From: JAGDYD01 sp046536675
GTDB lineage: Archaea; Micrarchaeota; Micrarchaeia; Micrarchaeales; CABMGC01
Direction of reading: 5' to 3'
Assembly (NCBI GenBank): GCA_046536675.1
Contig: JAWDMK010000006.1
Coordinates: 1-27,417, forward strand
DNA: 27,417 nucleotides
Under the pieces are notes generated by a model. The model made no database searches. It was not told the DNA's origin and was given only the letters and a program-made list of their open reading frames with translations. Of this stretch, positions 5,683 through 13,385 are shown piece after piece (position 1 is the stretch's first letter; each line of letters opens with the position of its first letter). The position numbers and the translations under genes were made by a program.

Positions 5683-8600
5683 AGTTTGACAAGCTAAACT
5701 GCTTTGTTGGTATATTGTTTTCATCAAACAGATTGCTTATCTCATCTCTTATTAAGGCAAGCCTTTGTTTTATGTAAGGCTCAAGCTCGTATCTCTCTGC
5801 CAGGCCAAGGGCCAAATCAAGGTATTTTTCTATACCCCCTTTTGATACAGTTAGCAGTAGCTTGCCTCCATCTCTTGGGCATTTTCCGCTTAAAGGAACG
5901 CGCCTATATTTTGCATTGCAAACACTGCACCTGAATTCTTGCTTAGAGAAGGTATGCAGATTACCTATAAGGTCTGGTATAAAGTGGCTTATTATTAGCC
6001 TTTTCGCTGCATCTCTCTTGTCAACACTGCTTATCATGTCCATAAGCTTAAACTCAGCTTCAACCTTCTCATGCATGCTCTTGAATGTTGTATAAGCACT
6101 CTTCTTCGGTGCAGAAGCAATAGAGTTTTTGCTATCGACATGTGTTATGTTTATATTGTAGAATCTGCTCTCTTTGTCAAGCCTGTCTTTTACCGTTTCT
6201 ATATTAATCTCACCTGGTGATGGATAGCTATAGCTTTTCTGATAAAATTCAAGCGGATAGGAAGTAACTGTTTCCATTGCATGAACTTCATCGTCAACCT
6301 CTTCAGGCAATACATGAAGCGTTAATATAAGTGGTGCATCCATAGTGCCTCCTATTGTTGTTGGCAAGTATTCCCTTGAAAAGTTTATGAGTGCATCAAG
6401 TAGAAGCATTGTTGTGTCTTCATCTCCATCGCAGTTCCTCCTTCTTGCAGAGATCATGTAAGGATGGGCAAAGCCTACATTTGCATCGGTAAAGCCTATT
6501 ATCCTGCCCATTACTCCGCATGAGGTGTGCGGCGACAAAGTGATTACGAGCTGTCCGACAAGGTCGTCTATGCTCTTTGCATTGTAATAAGGCTCAAGAC
6601 CATAGAAATGAACGAGCAAATCATCAACGAAGTTTGCAACACGGAGCAGGTATTCAGCGCCCTTTCTATTTATTATAACATCCTGGTGCCTCATCTCAAC
6701 AAGCTGCTCATTGCTTACAAGATCATTTCCATAAGCATCTTTTTCATAGCCTAATTGCTTTAGCCTTTCTATACTTGTACCTATCTCAGCAGGATAGAAG
6801 TGTGTTATAGGCACATCTGTTGCATCAAACCTTGCTGTTCCATCTTTAAATATATACACATTGTGTAAGCTTCTTAGAATACCTTTTTCTATTGGTTCAG
6901 GTACTTTGTTCTTGTTTGTAAGGCCCTTAACTCCTTTTAGCGTATCTGGCAATTTGCCGAGCTTAAGCCTTTTCATTGCGTCTGAAATAAGGCTCTTTAT
7001 ATCTATATTCCTAGTCATATAGCCTATCGTCTCGCTTCCGCAACGCTCACATTTTTCGCTATAGGTATGAAAGCCGCATTTTGGGCAAACCCTCTCTATA
7101 ACAGCTCTTGATTCGCAATCATAGCAGAAAGGTCCAGGTAAGTAGCGCTTGCACTTTTCGCACTTATAATTTGCTATCTCAACCTCTATTCCTTTATTGC
7201 TAAACTTTTTCTCATCTATAATATAGGCCTTTGTTATGTTTCTTTCCTTGCCGCCATAATCGCCTATCGGAAAGAGAACATTTGGCGCAGGCTTCATTAA
7301 TCTCTCTTTTGCTTTTTCAGGTCTGCCAACCCTTGCACCTATATATGTTGAGCGCTTTGGTATCTTAAATGGTGCAACGCTATTCACAGCTTCAAGGCTA
7401 TCCTTGCTGTTTGCATATCTATCCATTACTCTTTCACTTATCTCTAGTCTGCCATCGATTCCATTTGCAAAGCCCAAGCTTGCGATGAGTGATTCTGCAT
7501 ACTCTTTTTCAACGATTATTCCAGTTTCATTTACCTTGTGTGGCACTTGGAGGAGCTCTAATATATTCTTAACGCTGCTTTCTTGTATAACAAGCCTTTC
7601 TATGTTTAACAGCTTTTCATCGCCATTATATTCTATTTTGGATTTCCTTATTATTGCCTTTGCAAGCTCCTCAAGTTCATTTATGCCAATACTCTGAAAT
7701 TCAAAAAGGTATTTTGGATGTATAGGCACATTATATGTTAGTGCAAGCCTATATGCTTCTTCAAAGCTAGGATCATTAACCTCTTTATCGTAGCCTGCAT
7801 TTTTTAGCTCAAGGCTCCAGAATTCCTCAACATAGCTTGTTGGCTGTATAAGCGTGTTTGACTTTCTGAAATCGCCAAAGGTAATTAGTATATCTCCAAG
7901 CGAGATTATCTTTGCAACCTCATCTTTTAGCTCAAGCGCCTTCTCTGCTGTATTGATCCTTAATGCCTCACCTGATTTAAGAACAACAAAAGGTCCTTCT
8001 ATAGAATCGACAGGAGATGCAACGCAGCCCTTTCCAGGAAGCTCAACCTTGAGCTGTGTTCCTATAGCTACAAAATTGTTTAATATAATCATGGTAGCAG
8101 GGCTGAAGCCCTTTGCGGCAATTCCTGTTAGCCTGCTTCTTCCGTATCTAAGCCTTAGCCCGCCAATATAGCCAGGGTAAGCAATTACAGGCCTTCCAGC
8201 AACGAGCTCTTCCAAGAAGACAGACACCTTTTCCTCATCGCTGCTTTTTTCAACCTTATTTACCTTTATTATGGTGTTGAGCCAATCCCAATCCAGATTT
8301 GCACTCTTCACCTCTTTTATGAGTTTCTTAGCCTTCTGGGCTATTCCTTCGCAAAGTACAAGCGCTATGCCTCCTCTTACTCTATTTGTAAGAACTACTT
8401 CTTTTCCATTATAGTCTATTCTTCTAATGTCTCTGTGTGCAGTAACCTCAATGTCCTCTGTTGCAACCCCATCAACGCAGACAGGGCAGTTGCTTACTAT
8501 ACTTCTTAAATCATCATCGCTTGGTCTATATTGAAGATGCTGCTTCATATGATAAAGCTCAACCTCTTCAACATACCTCTCAACTTCATCTTGTGTTGGC

Positions 8601-9103
8601 TTGTATGCACTTATATTGAAGAAACGCCTTGCATAGTCTGCAAATGCAACAGAAAGAGCAGCAGCAGTACCACCAGCACCTCTTATAGGGCCAGCATATA
8701 TAACCGCTATGTAATCTGTATTATCATTATTTCTGTATCGTGCAACACCTTGTATGCCTTCTGTTGGTGCAACAACTACTCCATCTGTTATTATTGCTAA
8801 TCCAATCCTTGTAGCGAGCTCTATTCTCTTTAGCGTCTCATAAGAACCAAACATCTCATTTGTGCAAACCTCTTTTACAACTTTGAATGCTGTCTCTGTT
8901 TTATCCTTGCCGTAGTTCTTTCTTACTATCTCAGCAAGCCCTTGTATACCTATAATGCCCTCAACGCGGCTCGCAAGGTCGGGTGCCGGCTTTATCTCCA
9001 CTTCTTTCTTTGGGTCATAACCTTTTGAACGGGCTTTGTTTGCTAATTCAAATGCTTCATCAAATTTTTGTGAAAGATTATTGAAATAATCAGTAATATT
9101 CAA
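5675..9103 (-). CDS. polC: DNA polymerase D large (catalytic) subunit DP2
   Basis: Polymerase subunit of the archaeal replicative PolD. The catalytic motif NCDGDED spans residues 890-896 and carries the acidic residues that bind the metals. Two Cys4 clusters begin at C648-x2-C651. A C-terminal ribbon has C1059-x2-C1062 and C1075, with Asp at 1078 where I expect the fourth Cys. The last eight residues, QFSLSNFI (1135-1142), form a PCNA-interacting PIP box. At 1142 residues it is a normal size, with no intein at the active site. The TTG start follows the DP1 stop immediately and has GGTGAG three bases upstream, inside the last DP1 codons, so the subunits are translationally coupled. The 3' end overlaps the aminotransferase gene. 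Confidence 0.96.
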   Translation of the reverse strand: MNITDYFNNLSQKFDEAFELANKARSKGYDPKKEVEIKPAPDLASRVEGIIGIQGLAEIVRKNYGKDKTETAFKVVKEVCTNEMFGSYETLKRIELATRIGLAIITDGVVVAPTEGIQGVARYRNNDNTDYIAVIYAGPIRGAGGTAAALSVAFADYARRFFNISAYKPTQDEVERYVEEVELYHMKQHLQYRPSDDDLRSIVSNCPVCVDGVATEDIEVTAHRDIRRIDYNGKEVVLTNRVRGGIALVLCEGIAQKAKKLIKEVKSANLDWDWLNTIIKVNKVEKSSDEEKVSVFLEELVAGRPVIAYPGYIGGLRLRYGRSRLTGIAAKGFSPATMIILNNFVAIGTQLKVELPGKGCVASPVDSIEGPFVVLKSGEALRINTAEKALELKDEVAKIISLGDILITFGDFRKSNTLIQPTSYVEEFWSLELKNAGYDKEVNDPSFEEAYRLALTYNVPIHPKYLFEFQSIGINELEELAKAIIRKSKIEYNGDEKLLNIERLVIQESSVKNILELLQVPHKVNETGIIVEKEYAESLIASLGFANGIDGRLEISERVMDRYANSKDSLEAVNSVAPFKIPKRSTYIGARVGRPEKAKERLMKPAPNVLFPIGDYGGKERNITKAYIIDEKKFSNKGIEVEIANYKCEKCKRYLPGPFCYDCESRAVIERVCPKCGFHTYSEKCERCGSETIGYMTRNIDIKSLISDAMKRLKLGKLPDTLKGVKGLTNKNKVPEPIEKGILRSLHNVYIFKDGTARFDATDVPITHFYPAEIGTSIERLKQLGYEKDAYGNDLVSNEQLVEMRHQDVIINRKGAEYLLRVANFVDDLLVHFYGLEPYYNAKSIDDLVGQLVITLSPHTSCGVMGRIIGFTDANVGFAHPYMISARRRNCDGDEDTTMLLLDALINFSREYLPTTIGGTMDAPLILTLHVLPEEVDDEVHAMETVTSYPLEFYQKSYSYPSPGEINIETVKDRLDKESRFYNINITHVDSKNSIASAPKKSAYTTFKSMHEKVEAEFKLMDMISSVDKRDAAKRLIISHFIPDLIGNLHTFSKQEFRCSVCNAKYRRVPLSGKCPRDGGKLLLTVSKGGIEKYLDLALGLAERYELEPYIKQRLALIRDEISNLFDENNIPTKQFSLSNFI

Positions 9104-10600
9104 CTACTCACCTAGCGTATTGAAGTCTACATATGAGAGGTTCATACTCTTAAGCTCATACACAGGAAGTATTGCTGGTGAAGGTATATGGCCTTGCTTT
9201 ATCTGGTATGTTGTCCTGCTTTGCCATGTGCCGCTGTTTATTACTAGTGTGCCATGATAATCTGTTGCACCATTTTTATGTATATGGCCCATGTGCAAAA
9301 TATCTGGAACCTCATCTATTATAAGAGAATCCTTTCTTGTTGGCAATACCTTGTTGCCCCCATAAATTGGCGAGAGATGCCTCCTCTTTAATATCTCAAC
9401 CATTGCTGTTTCAGGCTTTGCATAGCTGCAGCCAGGAATTGCTTGTATAACTGAATCAAGCGATGTGCCATGGTAAGCAAGTACATTAACGCCGTGTATC
9501 TTTATGTAAGAAGGATTCGTAACGAGATGTATATTATCTAACTTGAAATCGCTTATAAGCTCTTTTGTGAGCCTTGGCTGTGGTTCTGTGCTTTGAACAG
9601 CGTCATGGTTGCCAGCAAGCACAAACACATGTATATACTCTGGTATCGATGAAAGGAAGTTAAATAGAAGCGCATATTGCTTGTAGATATCAGGTACAAC
9701 GAGCTCATTCTCCTGATTAGGGTATATCCCTATACCATCTACAAGATCGCCAGCTAATATTATATATTTAACCTTTTGTGCGAGATCCTTTCTATACTCA
9801 ACTTCTCCATTGAGCCATCTTAACATTTGGCCAAACTTTTTCTCAAGGAAGAGCTTGCTTCCAACATGTGTATCTGAAACAAAAGCTGCTGCAAGGTCCT
9901 CCTTTGCCACATGCCTGTTGTGGATTGGCACATCTGGCCATAGTATTGCGTTTGCAATGAGAAAGACACCAGAGATATTGCCTTTTACCGCTATAATGTC
10001 ATCGTTTGCAATCTTCTTTGCATTTTTATAAAGATCACTATTTCTGTCGTTATTCATGAATATTACTTTTGCTACCCCTGTGCCATCCTCAAGGTTTACA
10101 AGTATGTTTCCATTCTTTGTTACTCTTTTATCAAAGACCATACCCACTATAGTTGCTTCCCTACCGTTTGCATACTCCTTTAACTTTTCTATACTATTTA
10201 TCCTACCGTTAGCCGTGTTCAGCATGCTTTGATTTATGATCTCGCCTATCCTCTTGAATCTGTCATTGAGATAAGCAACAAAGTCGTCTGTGGTTCCTGC
10301 TGTTTTTTCTATACTGCTTTCTCTAATCTTTATATCCGCATCAAACTCCTTTGCATTAGGTTTAAAATCAGCAACCCTGTTAACTTCTATCTCAACAGGT
10401 TTCTTCTCACTATTCATCTCTTCTATTATTTTGTTGAGAGTTGCCTTATCCAATATGCCTATTGGCTTGTCATCAAAATAAGTTATAACATGGCCTATAA
10501 GGGGTTCGATTTCAATATCGGCTAAATCCTCTTCGCTTACCTCTGAGCTTATTATAACTCTGCCGGTGAGCCTACTTGCTAGTTGCTTAAGCTTATCCAT
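9104..10600 (-). CDS. polB: DNA polymerase D small (exonuclease) subunit DP1
   Basis: Proofreading 3'-5' exonuclease subunit of PolD. (The symbol polB is used here for the PolD small subunit and is distinct from family B polymerase.) An OB fold occupies roughly 147-225. The Mre11-like phosphoesterase motifs follow in order: D243-T-H245, GDLVD (284-288), GNHD (330-333), H377 in YHGTS, and GHIH (438-441). All metal ligands appear intact. The 498 residues fall within the family range. A G-rich ribosome site directly precedes the ATG, and a TATA box lies about 36 bases upstream. DP2 follows without a gap. Confidence 0.95.
   Translation of the reverse strand: MDKLKQLASRLTGRVIISSEVSEEDLADIEIEPLIGHVITYFDDKPIGILDKATLNKIIEEMNSEKKPVEIEVNRVADFKPNAKEFDADIKIRESSIEKTAGTTDDFVAYLNDRFKRIGEIINQSMLNTANGRINSIEKLKEYANGREATIVGMVFDKRVTKNGNILVNLEDGTGVAKVIFMNNDRNSDLYKNAKKIANDDIIAVKGNISGVFLIANAILWPDVPIHNRHVAKEDLAAAFVSDTHVGSKLFLEKKFGQMLRWLNGEVEYRKDLAQKVKYIILAGDLVDGIGIYPNQENELVVPDIYKQYALLFNFLSSIPEYIHVFVLAGNHDAVQSTEPQPRLTKELISDFKLDNIHLVTNPSYIKIHGVNVLAYHGTSLDSVIQAIPGCSYAKPETAMVEILKRRHLSPIYGGNKVLPTRKDSLIIDEVPDILHMGHIHKNGATDYHGTLVINSGTWQSRTTYQIKQGHIPSPAILPVYELKSMNLSYVDFNTLGE
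9107..9112 (-). promoter_or_regulatory. Ribosome binding site of DP2 inside the end of DP1
   Basis: On the minus strand GGTGAG is followed by TAG, the DP1 stop, and then the TTG start of DP2. It fixes an unusual TTG start and implies coupled synthesis of the two PolD subunits. Confidence 0.75.
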
Positions 10601-10630
10601 GATCCCCCCATATACATATGCCTGAATAAT

Positions 10631-10640
10631 TATAAATAAG
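10631..10640 (-). promoter_or_regulatory. TATA box of the PolD (DP1-DP2) operon
   Basis: CTTATTTATA on the minus strand is centred about 36 bases before the DP1 ATG. Transcription would start near 10610 and give a short leader containing the GGGGGG ribosome site. Confidence 0.6.
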
Positions 10641-10655
10641 CAACGCAGAAAATTG

Positions 10656-11978
10656 CTACCAATTCATCTTCTTCTTTTCCTTCTTATAAACGCTCTTTAT
10701 TCCAAGCCTTTCCCTCTCAGCTCTTACCAAGATATAGTAGAAGGTTATTATTATTAGGGTCCAGAATGTTAAAATTATGCTTAGCCTTGTAAGGAAAGAA
10801 AGCAACATAATAGTTAGAATAAAGCCTAGAATTGGTATGGCAATGAAATATCTGTATCTAAAAAGCATGCCTCTTTTGTTTCTTCTTCTCATAAATGCAA
10901 GTTTTATTGCGGCAAGGTTTGCTATTGCATAAGAAGTCAATGCGGCTGCATTGCTAAAAGATATTATGTTCTTGAAGCTTATACTAAATATAGCAAATAT
11001 CATTATTATAGTTGAAAAGAGTATCGCTGTGCTTGGTGCACCATATTTATTAATCTTAGCAAGACTCTTCGGCAGGTCGTTATCCCTTGCCATTGCAAAT
11101 ACAACGCGTGATAAGCCAAGAATCATTGCAAGGTCCACGTTGATCGTAGCAATCATAGCGCCTACAGAAATAGTGTATTCAAGCGCAGAGTTGTGTGTTG
11201 CGTAGAAAATAGCCTGCGCAAGCGGTGATTTTGAATTATCGATCTGAGTATAGGGAACAATCCCGATAAGAACAAACATAACAAGAATATAGATTATCGC
11301 AGAGATTGCTATAGAAAGAATTATAGCTCTTGGTATTGTCTTCTTTGGTTCCTCTATCTCTTCACCAAGCATCGTTATTCTTGCAAAGCCTGTATATGCA
11401 AAGAAGATAAACGCAGATGAAGCAAGCATACCATTTATTCCTTTCGGAAGGAAAGGAGTGAAATTGCTAAGTTTTACAAAGAAAATCCCAGCAACAGCAA
11501 AAAGGATAAGTATTGCTATATTTATTGCTATTAATATTGTTGCAAGCCTTGCAGAGTGCTTTACACCAAAATAATTTATAATCGCTAGAATGAGAATAAG
11601 CAAAGCTGCAATTATTTCTGGGCTTGCAATGTTTAAAATACTGCAGAAATATCCTCCAAAACTCAACGCAACGGCAGCACCAGATACTATAGTGGCAATG
11701 ATCCAGATGAAGCCAGCAATATATCCGGCATAGCTTCCAAGTACCTCTCTTGAATATTCGTAGTTGCCACCTTCACGTGCATACATGTGTGCTAATTCAG
11801 CAAAACTCATCCCTGTAAAAATCGCTATCAGTGCACCTACAACTACAGATACTACTGAAGAAGGTCCGGCAAGTCCAGCTGCCACTCCGCTTACAGTAAA
11901 GATTCCAGCGCCTATTATTGCACTAATGTTTATTGAAAGTGCCTGCCAGAAGGTTACACTCCTTTTCAGGCTTTTCAT
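10656..11978 (-). CDS. APC-family amino acid transporter
   Basis: Secondary transporter of the amino acid-polyamine-organocation superfamily, about 12 hydrophobic segments across 440 residues. The first helix carries the unwound substrate site IIGAGIF (about residues 21-27). A later loop carries the family signature FFAYTGFARI followed by EEIEEPKKTIPRAI. The C-terminal tail is basic (KKEKKKMNW). Substrate specificity cannot be read from the sequence; cationic or neutral amino acids are most likely. It lies 15 bases after UPF0147 on the same strand with no promoter visible between them, so it is probably cotranscribed with it and the upstream tRNA. Confidence 0.9.
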   Translation of the reverse strand: MKSLKRSVTFWQALSINISAIIGAGIFTVSGVAAGLAGPSSVVSVVVGALIAIFTGMSFAELAHMYAREGGNYEYSREVLGSYAGYIAGFIWIIATIVSGAAVALSFGGYFCSILNIASPEIIAALLILILAIINYFGVKHSARLATILIAINIAILILFAVAGIFFVKLSNFTPFLPKGINGMLASSAFIFFAYTGFARITMLGEEIEEPKKTIPRAIILSIAISAIIYILVMFVLIGIVPYTQIDNSKSPLAQAIFYATHNSALEYTISVGAMIATINVDLAMILGLSRVVFAMARDNDLPKSLAKINKYGAPSTAILFSTIIMIFAIFSISFKNIISFSNAAALTSYAIANLAAIKLAFMRRRNKRGMLFRYRYFIAIPILGFILTIMLLSFLTRLSIILTFWTLIIITFYYILVRAERERLGIKSVYKKEKKKMNW

Positions 11979-11993
11979 CTAACCATTAACAAT

Positions 11994-12263
11994 TTAATCT
12001 TTTATAGATTCAAGAAGGCTGAGTATATTCCAAATAACAGTTCTCGCATATGGTGGCAGGTTTATATCATTGCTAACCTCATCTATTTTATATGTAGCAG
12101 CTGAGGCTCTTACAGCATAGCTTCCCTCTTCTTTGTCTAAAGCGCTCTTAGCTTCATCAAGCGCATTCTTCACATTTCTCGGCACACTATTATCATTTAG
12201 CAATAAGTCAATCTGTTGTTTTATCTGTTGTATTGTACTTTCATACTTTTTCTGGTCTTTCAT
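11994..12263 (-). CDS. UPF0147 family protein
   Basis: Small, all-helical archaeal protein of unknown function. The 89 residues carry the family blocks: VPRNVKNALDEAKSAL, VRASAATYKIDEVSND and a C-terminal PPYARTVIWNILSLLE segment. The ATG is preceded by GGTGAT with three-base spacing (12268-12273, minus). The gene begins only 14 bases after the 3' end of tRNA-Arg and is followed closely by the APC transporter. This suggests its mRNA 5' end may be made by tRNA 3' processing rather than by its own promoter. Confidence 0.93.
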   Translation of the reverse strand: MKDQKKYESTIQQIKQQIDLLLNDNSVPRNVKNALDEAKSALDKEEGSYAVRASAATYKIDEVSNDINLPPYARTVIWNILSLLESIKD

Positions 12264-12277
12264 AGAATCACCTAAAA

Positions 12278-12365
12278 CGGGCCCGGCGGGATTTCCATAA
12301 GCATTTTGAACCCACGACCATCAGCTTAGAAGGCTGCCGCTCTATCCAAGCTGAGCTACGGGCCC
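12278..12365 (-). tRNA. tRNA-Arg (anticodon UCU) with a 13-nt T-loop intron
   Basis: Read on the minus strand, a perfect 7-bp acceptor (GGGCCCG/CGGGCCC) encloses T8-A9, a D arm GCTC/GAGC with loop AGCTTGGATA, and an anticodon arm GCAGC-CTTCTAA-GCTGA with anticodon TCT. The variable region is TGGTC and the T stem is GTGGG/CCCGC. The T loop is 20 nt instead of 7; removing 13 nt leaves the canonical TTCAAAT. The mature form is 75 nt including discriminator G, with no encoded CCA. The anticodon stem has a G27-A43 mismatch. A20 in the D loop suits an arginine tRNA. It decodes AGA/AGG, which dominate Arg codons in this window. Confidence 0.93.
12292..12304 (-). other. Predicted 13-nt tRNA intron between positions 59 and 60
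   Basis: The minus-strand intron is ATGCTTATGGAAA. The exon loop bases TTCA pair with intron bases TGGA in a 4-bp helix (one G-U pair). This leaves a 3-base bulge AAT on one side and AAA leading into a short loop on the other. Cutting each after its second base, as tRNA splicing endonuclease does at bulge-helix-bulge motifs, gives exactly TTCAAA + T. The structure is a relaxed bulge-helix-loop form. Confidence 0.8.
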
Positions 12366-12385
12366 TTAACTAAATATTGCACTGC

Positions 12386-12396
12386 TATATATAAAA
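12386..12396 (-). promoter_or_regulatory. TATA box of tRNA-Arg
   Basis: TTTTTATATAT on the minus strand is centred about 26 bases upstream of the tRNA 5' end, the canonical archaeal distance. It probably also drives UPF0147 and the APC transporter, because no other TATA element fits between them. Confidence 0.75.
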
Positions 12397-12425
12397 ACAC
12401 ATGCAGATAATGCAGTTACTAGATT

Positions 12426-13178
12426 TTATATGTAGAAAAAGTTTCTTAAGTTTTCAGTGGTAGCTTCTGCAACCTCTTCCATGCTAATTCCCTTTATCTT
12501 TGAAACAATAGATGCAGATTTTATAACATCTATTATATCCTTACCTACAATGGGTGCATCTGTCTCAATTACAATATTGCTGAGCGGCATTCCTTTTATC
12601 GCTCTATTCCTCTTGCTTGTCTCTACAGGTGGTATAGAGATAATATAATTGTGTGTCTTTATTTTTTCAACATATTTTTCATCGCCTTCAAAAAAGTGGA
12701 ACATAGCCCTTAGCTTGAAATTATTAAGTAATGCAAGCACATCATCTAGTGCATTTCTAGAGTGTATTACCACAGGCAGGTCTAGCTCTTCTGCCAATTC
12801 AAGCTGTTTCTCAAAAAGAGTAATCTCGCGTTTGTAATACTCTTCATTATCTGCAACTTTTTTATCTAAACCTATTTCGCCTATTCCTATTACATTTTTA
12901 CTTTTTTCAACAATGCCTTTAATATCTTCAACAGCCTGTGCATCTTCAAGATGTTCCGGGTCTATTCCAACAACGCCAAAAACATTATCGTTTAGAAGGC
13001 TAAGCATAGCTAAATTGTCAGCTTTTCTACCACCTGCAGTAACAATGAGCTCTACACCATTGGCGAGCGCATCTTCTATAGCCTTTTTTGGATTTGTAAA
13101 TAAGTTCAGATGGCAGTGGGCATCAGAATAAGCAACAGTCTGCCTTGTTTTCTCTGCAGAATAGGCTATCTGATACAT
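12426..13178 (-). CDS. TatD-family metal-dependent nuclease
   Basis: TIM-barrel amidohydrolase-type DNase/hydrolase with a two-metal site; bacterial TatD has 3'-5' exonuclease activity on DNA. The ligands are visible in order: H21 and H23 in DAHCHL, E101 in GIGEIGLD, H139 in VVIHSRNA, H161 in MFHFFEG, and D207 in IETDAP. The length of 250 residues is normal, although the 18 residues before the first strand are slightly longer than usual. No alternative start exists, and GGTAAT three bases before the ATG supports this one. The gene is divergent from the DUF929 gene. The cellular substrate is unknown; DNA repair or turnover is likely. Confidence 0.9.
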   Translation of the reverse strand: MYQIAYSAEKTRQTVAYSDAHCHLNLFTNPKKAIEDALANGVELIVTAGGRKADNLAMLSLLNDNVFGVVGIDPEHLEDAQAVEDIKGIVEKSKNVIGIGEIGLDKKVADNEEYYKREITLFEKQLELAEELDLPVVIHSRNALDDVLALLNNFKLRAMFHFFEGDEKYVEKIKTHNYIISIPPVETSKRNRAIKGMPLSNIVIETDAPIVGKDIIDVIKSASIVSKIKGISMEEVAEATTENLRNFFYI

Positions 13179-13211
13179 AACATTACCAAAATTATTGGAT
13201 AAAATTATTAG

Positions 13212-13223
13212 ATATATAAATAA
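13212..13223 (-). promoter_or_regulatory. TATA box of the TatD gene
   Basis: TTATTTATATAT on the minus strand lies about 39 bases before the ATG, placing the transcript start close to 13190. Confidence 0.6.
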
Positions 13224-13301
13224 GTAAGACTAAATAAACTATAAAACTTCACAAATTCTTGCCACATAGATTCTGATAAAATTCATTTTTATCCTTTCCG
13301 A

Positions 13302-13323
13302 TTTGCTGCGTTCATTAAGCAAA
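13302..13323. repeat. Inverted repeat upstream of the DUF929 gene
   Basis: TTTGCT (13302-13307) and AGCAAA (13318-13323) are perfect complements with a 10-base spacer. The right arm abuts the TATA box at 13326, where a bound regulator could compete with TBP or TFB. A further TTTTGCTGAGG lies near 13363. Short arms mean chance is possible. Confidence 0.3.
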
Positions 13324-13325
13324 AG

Positions 13326-13334
13326 TATTTAAAT
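13326..13334 (+). promoter_or_regulatory. TATA box of the DUF929 gene
   Basis: TATTTAAAT is centred about 56 bases before the ATG. A start near 13355 leaves a leader with GAGGT (13371-13375) and GTGGTT as possible ribosome contacts. Confidence 0.55.
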
Positions 13335-13385
13335 CTGAGAATTAAAAAGGATTTAGTTTTAACTTTTGCTGAGGTTGTGGTTTAA

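Noticed and set aside
6416..6436. Intein at the DP2 active-site motif
   Set aside because: PolD genes of some archaea carry an intein here, but the NCDGDED coding sequence and its flanks are continuous and the protein is of normal length.
7404..8171. Open frames of about 100 codons on the plus strand inside DP2
   Set aside because: They have a low-complexity Ser/Phe/Leu composition typical of the reverse complement of DP2, no ribosome sites and no recognisable motifs.
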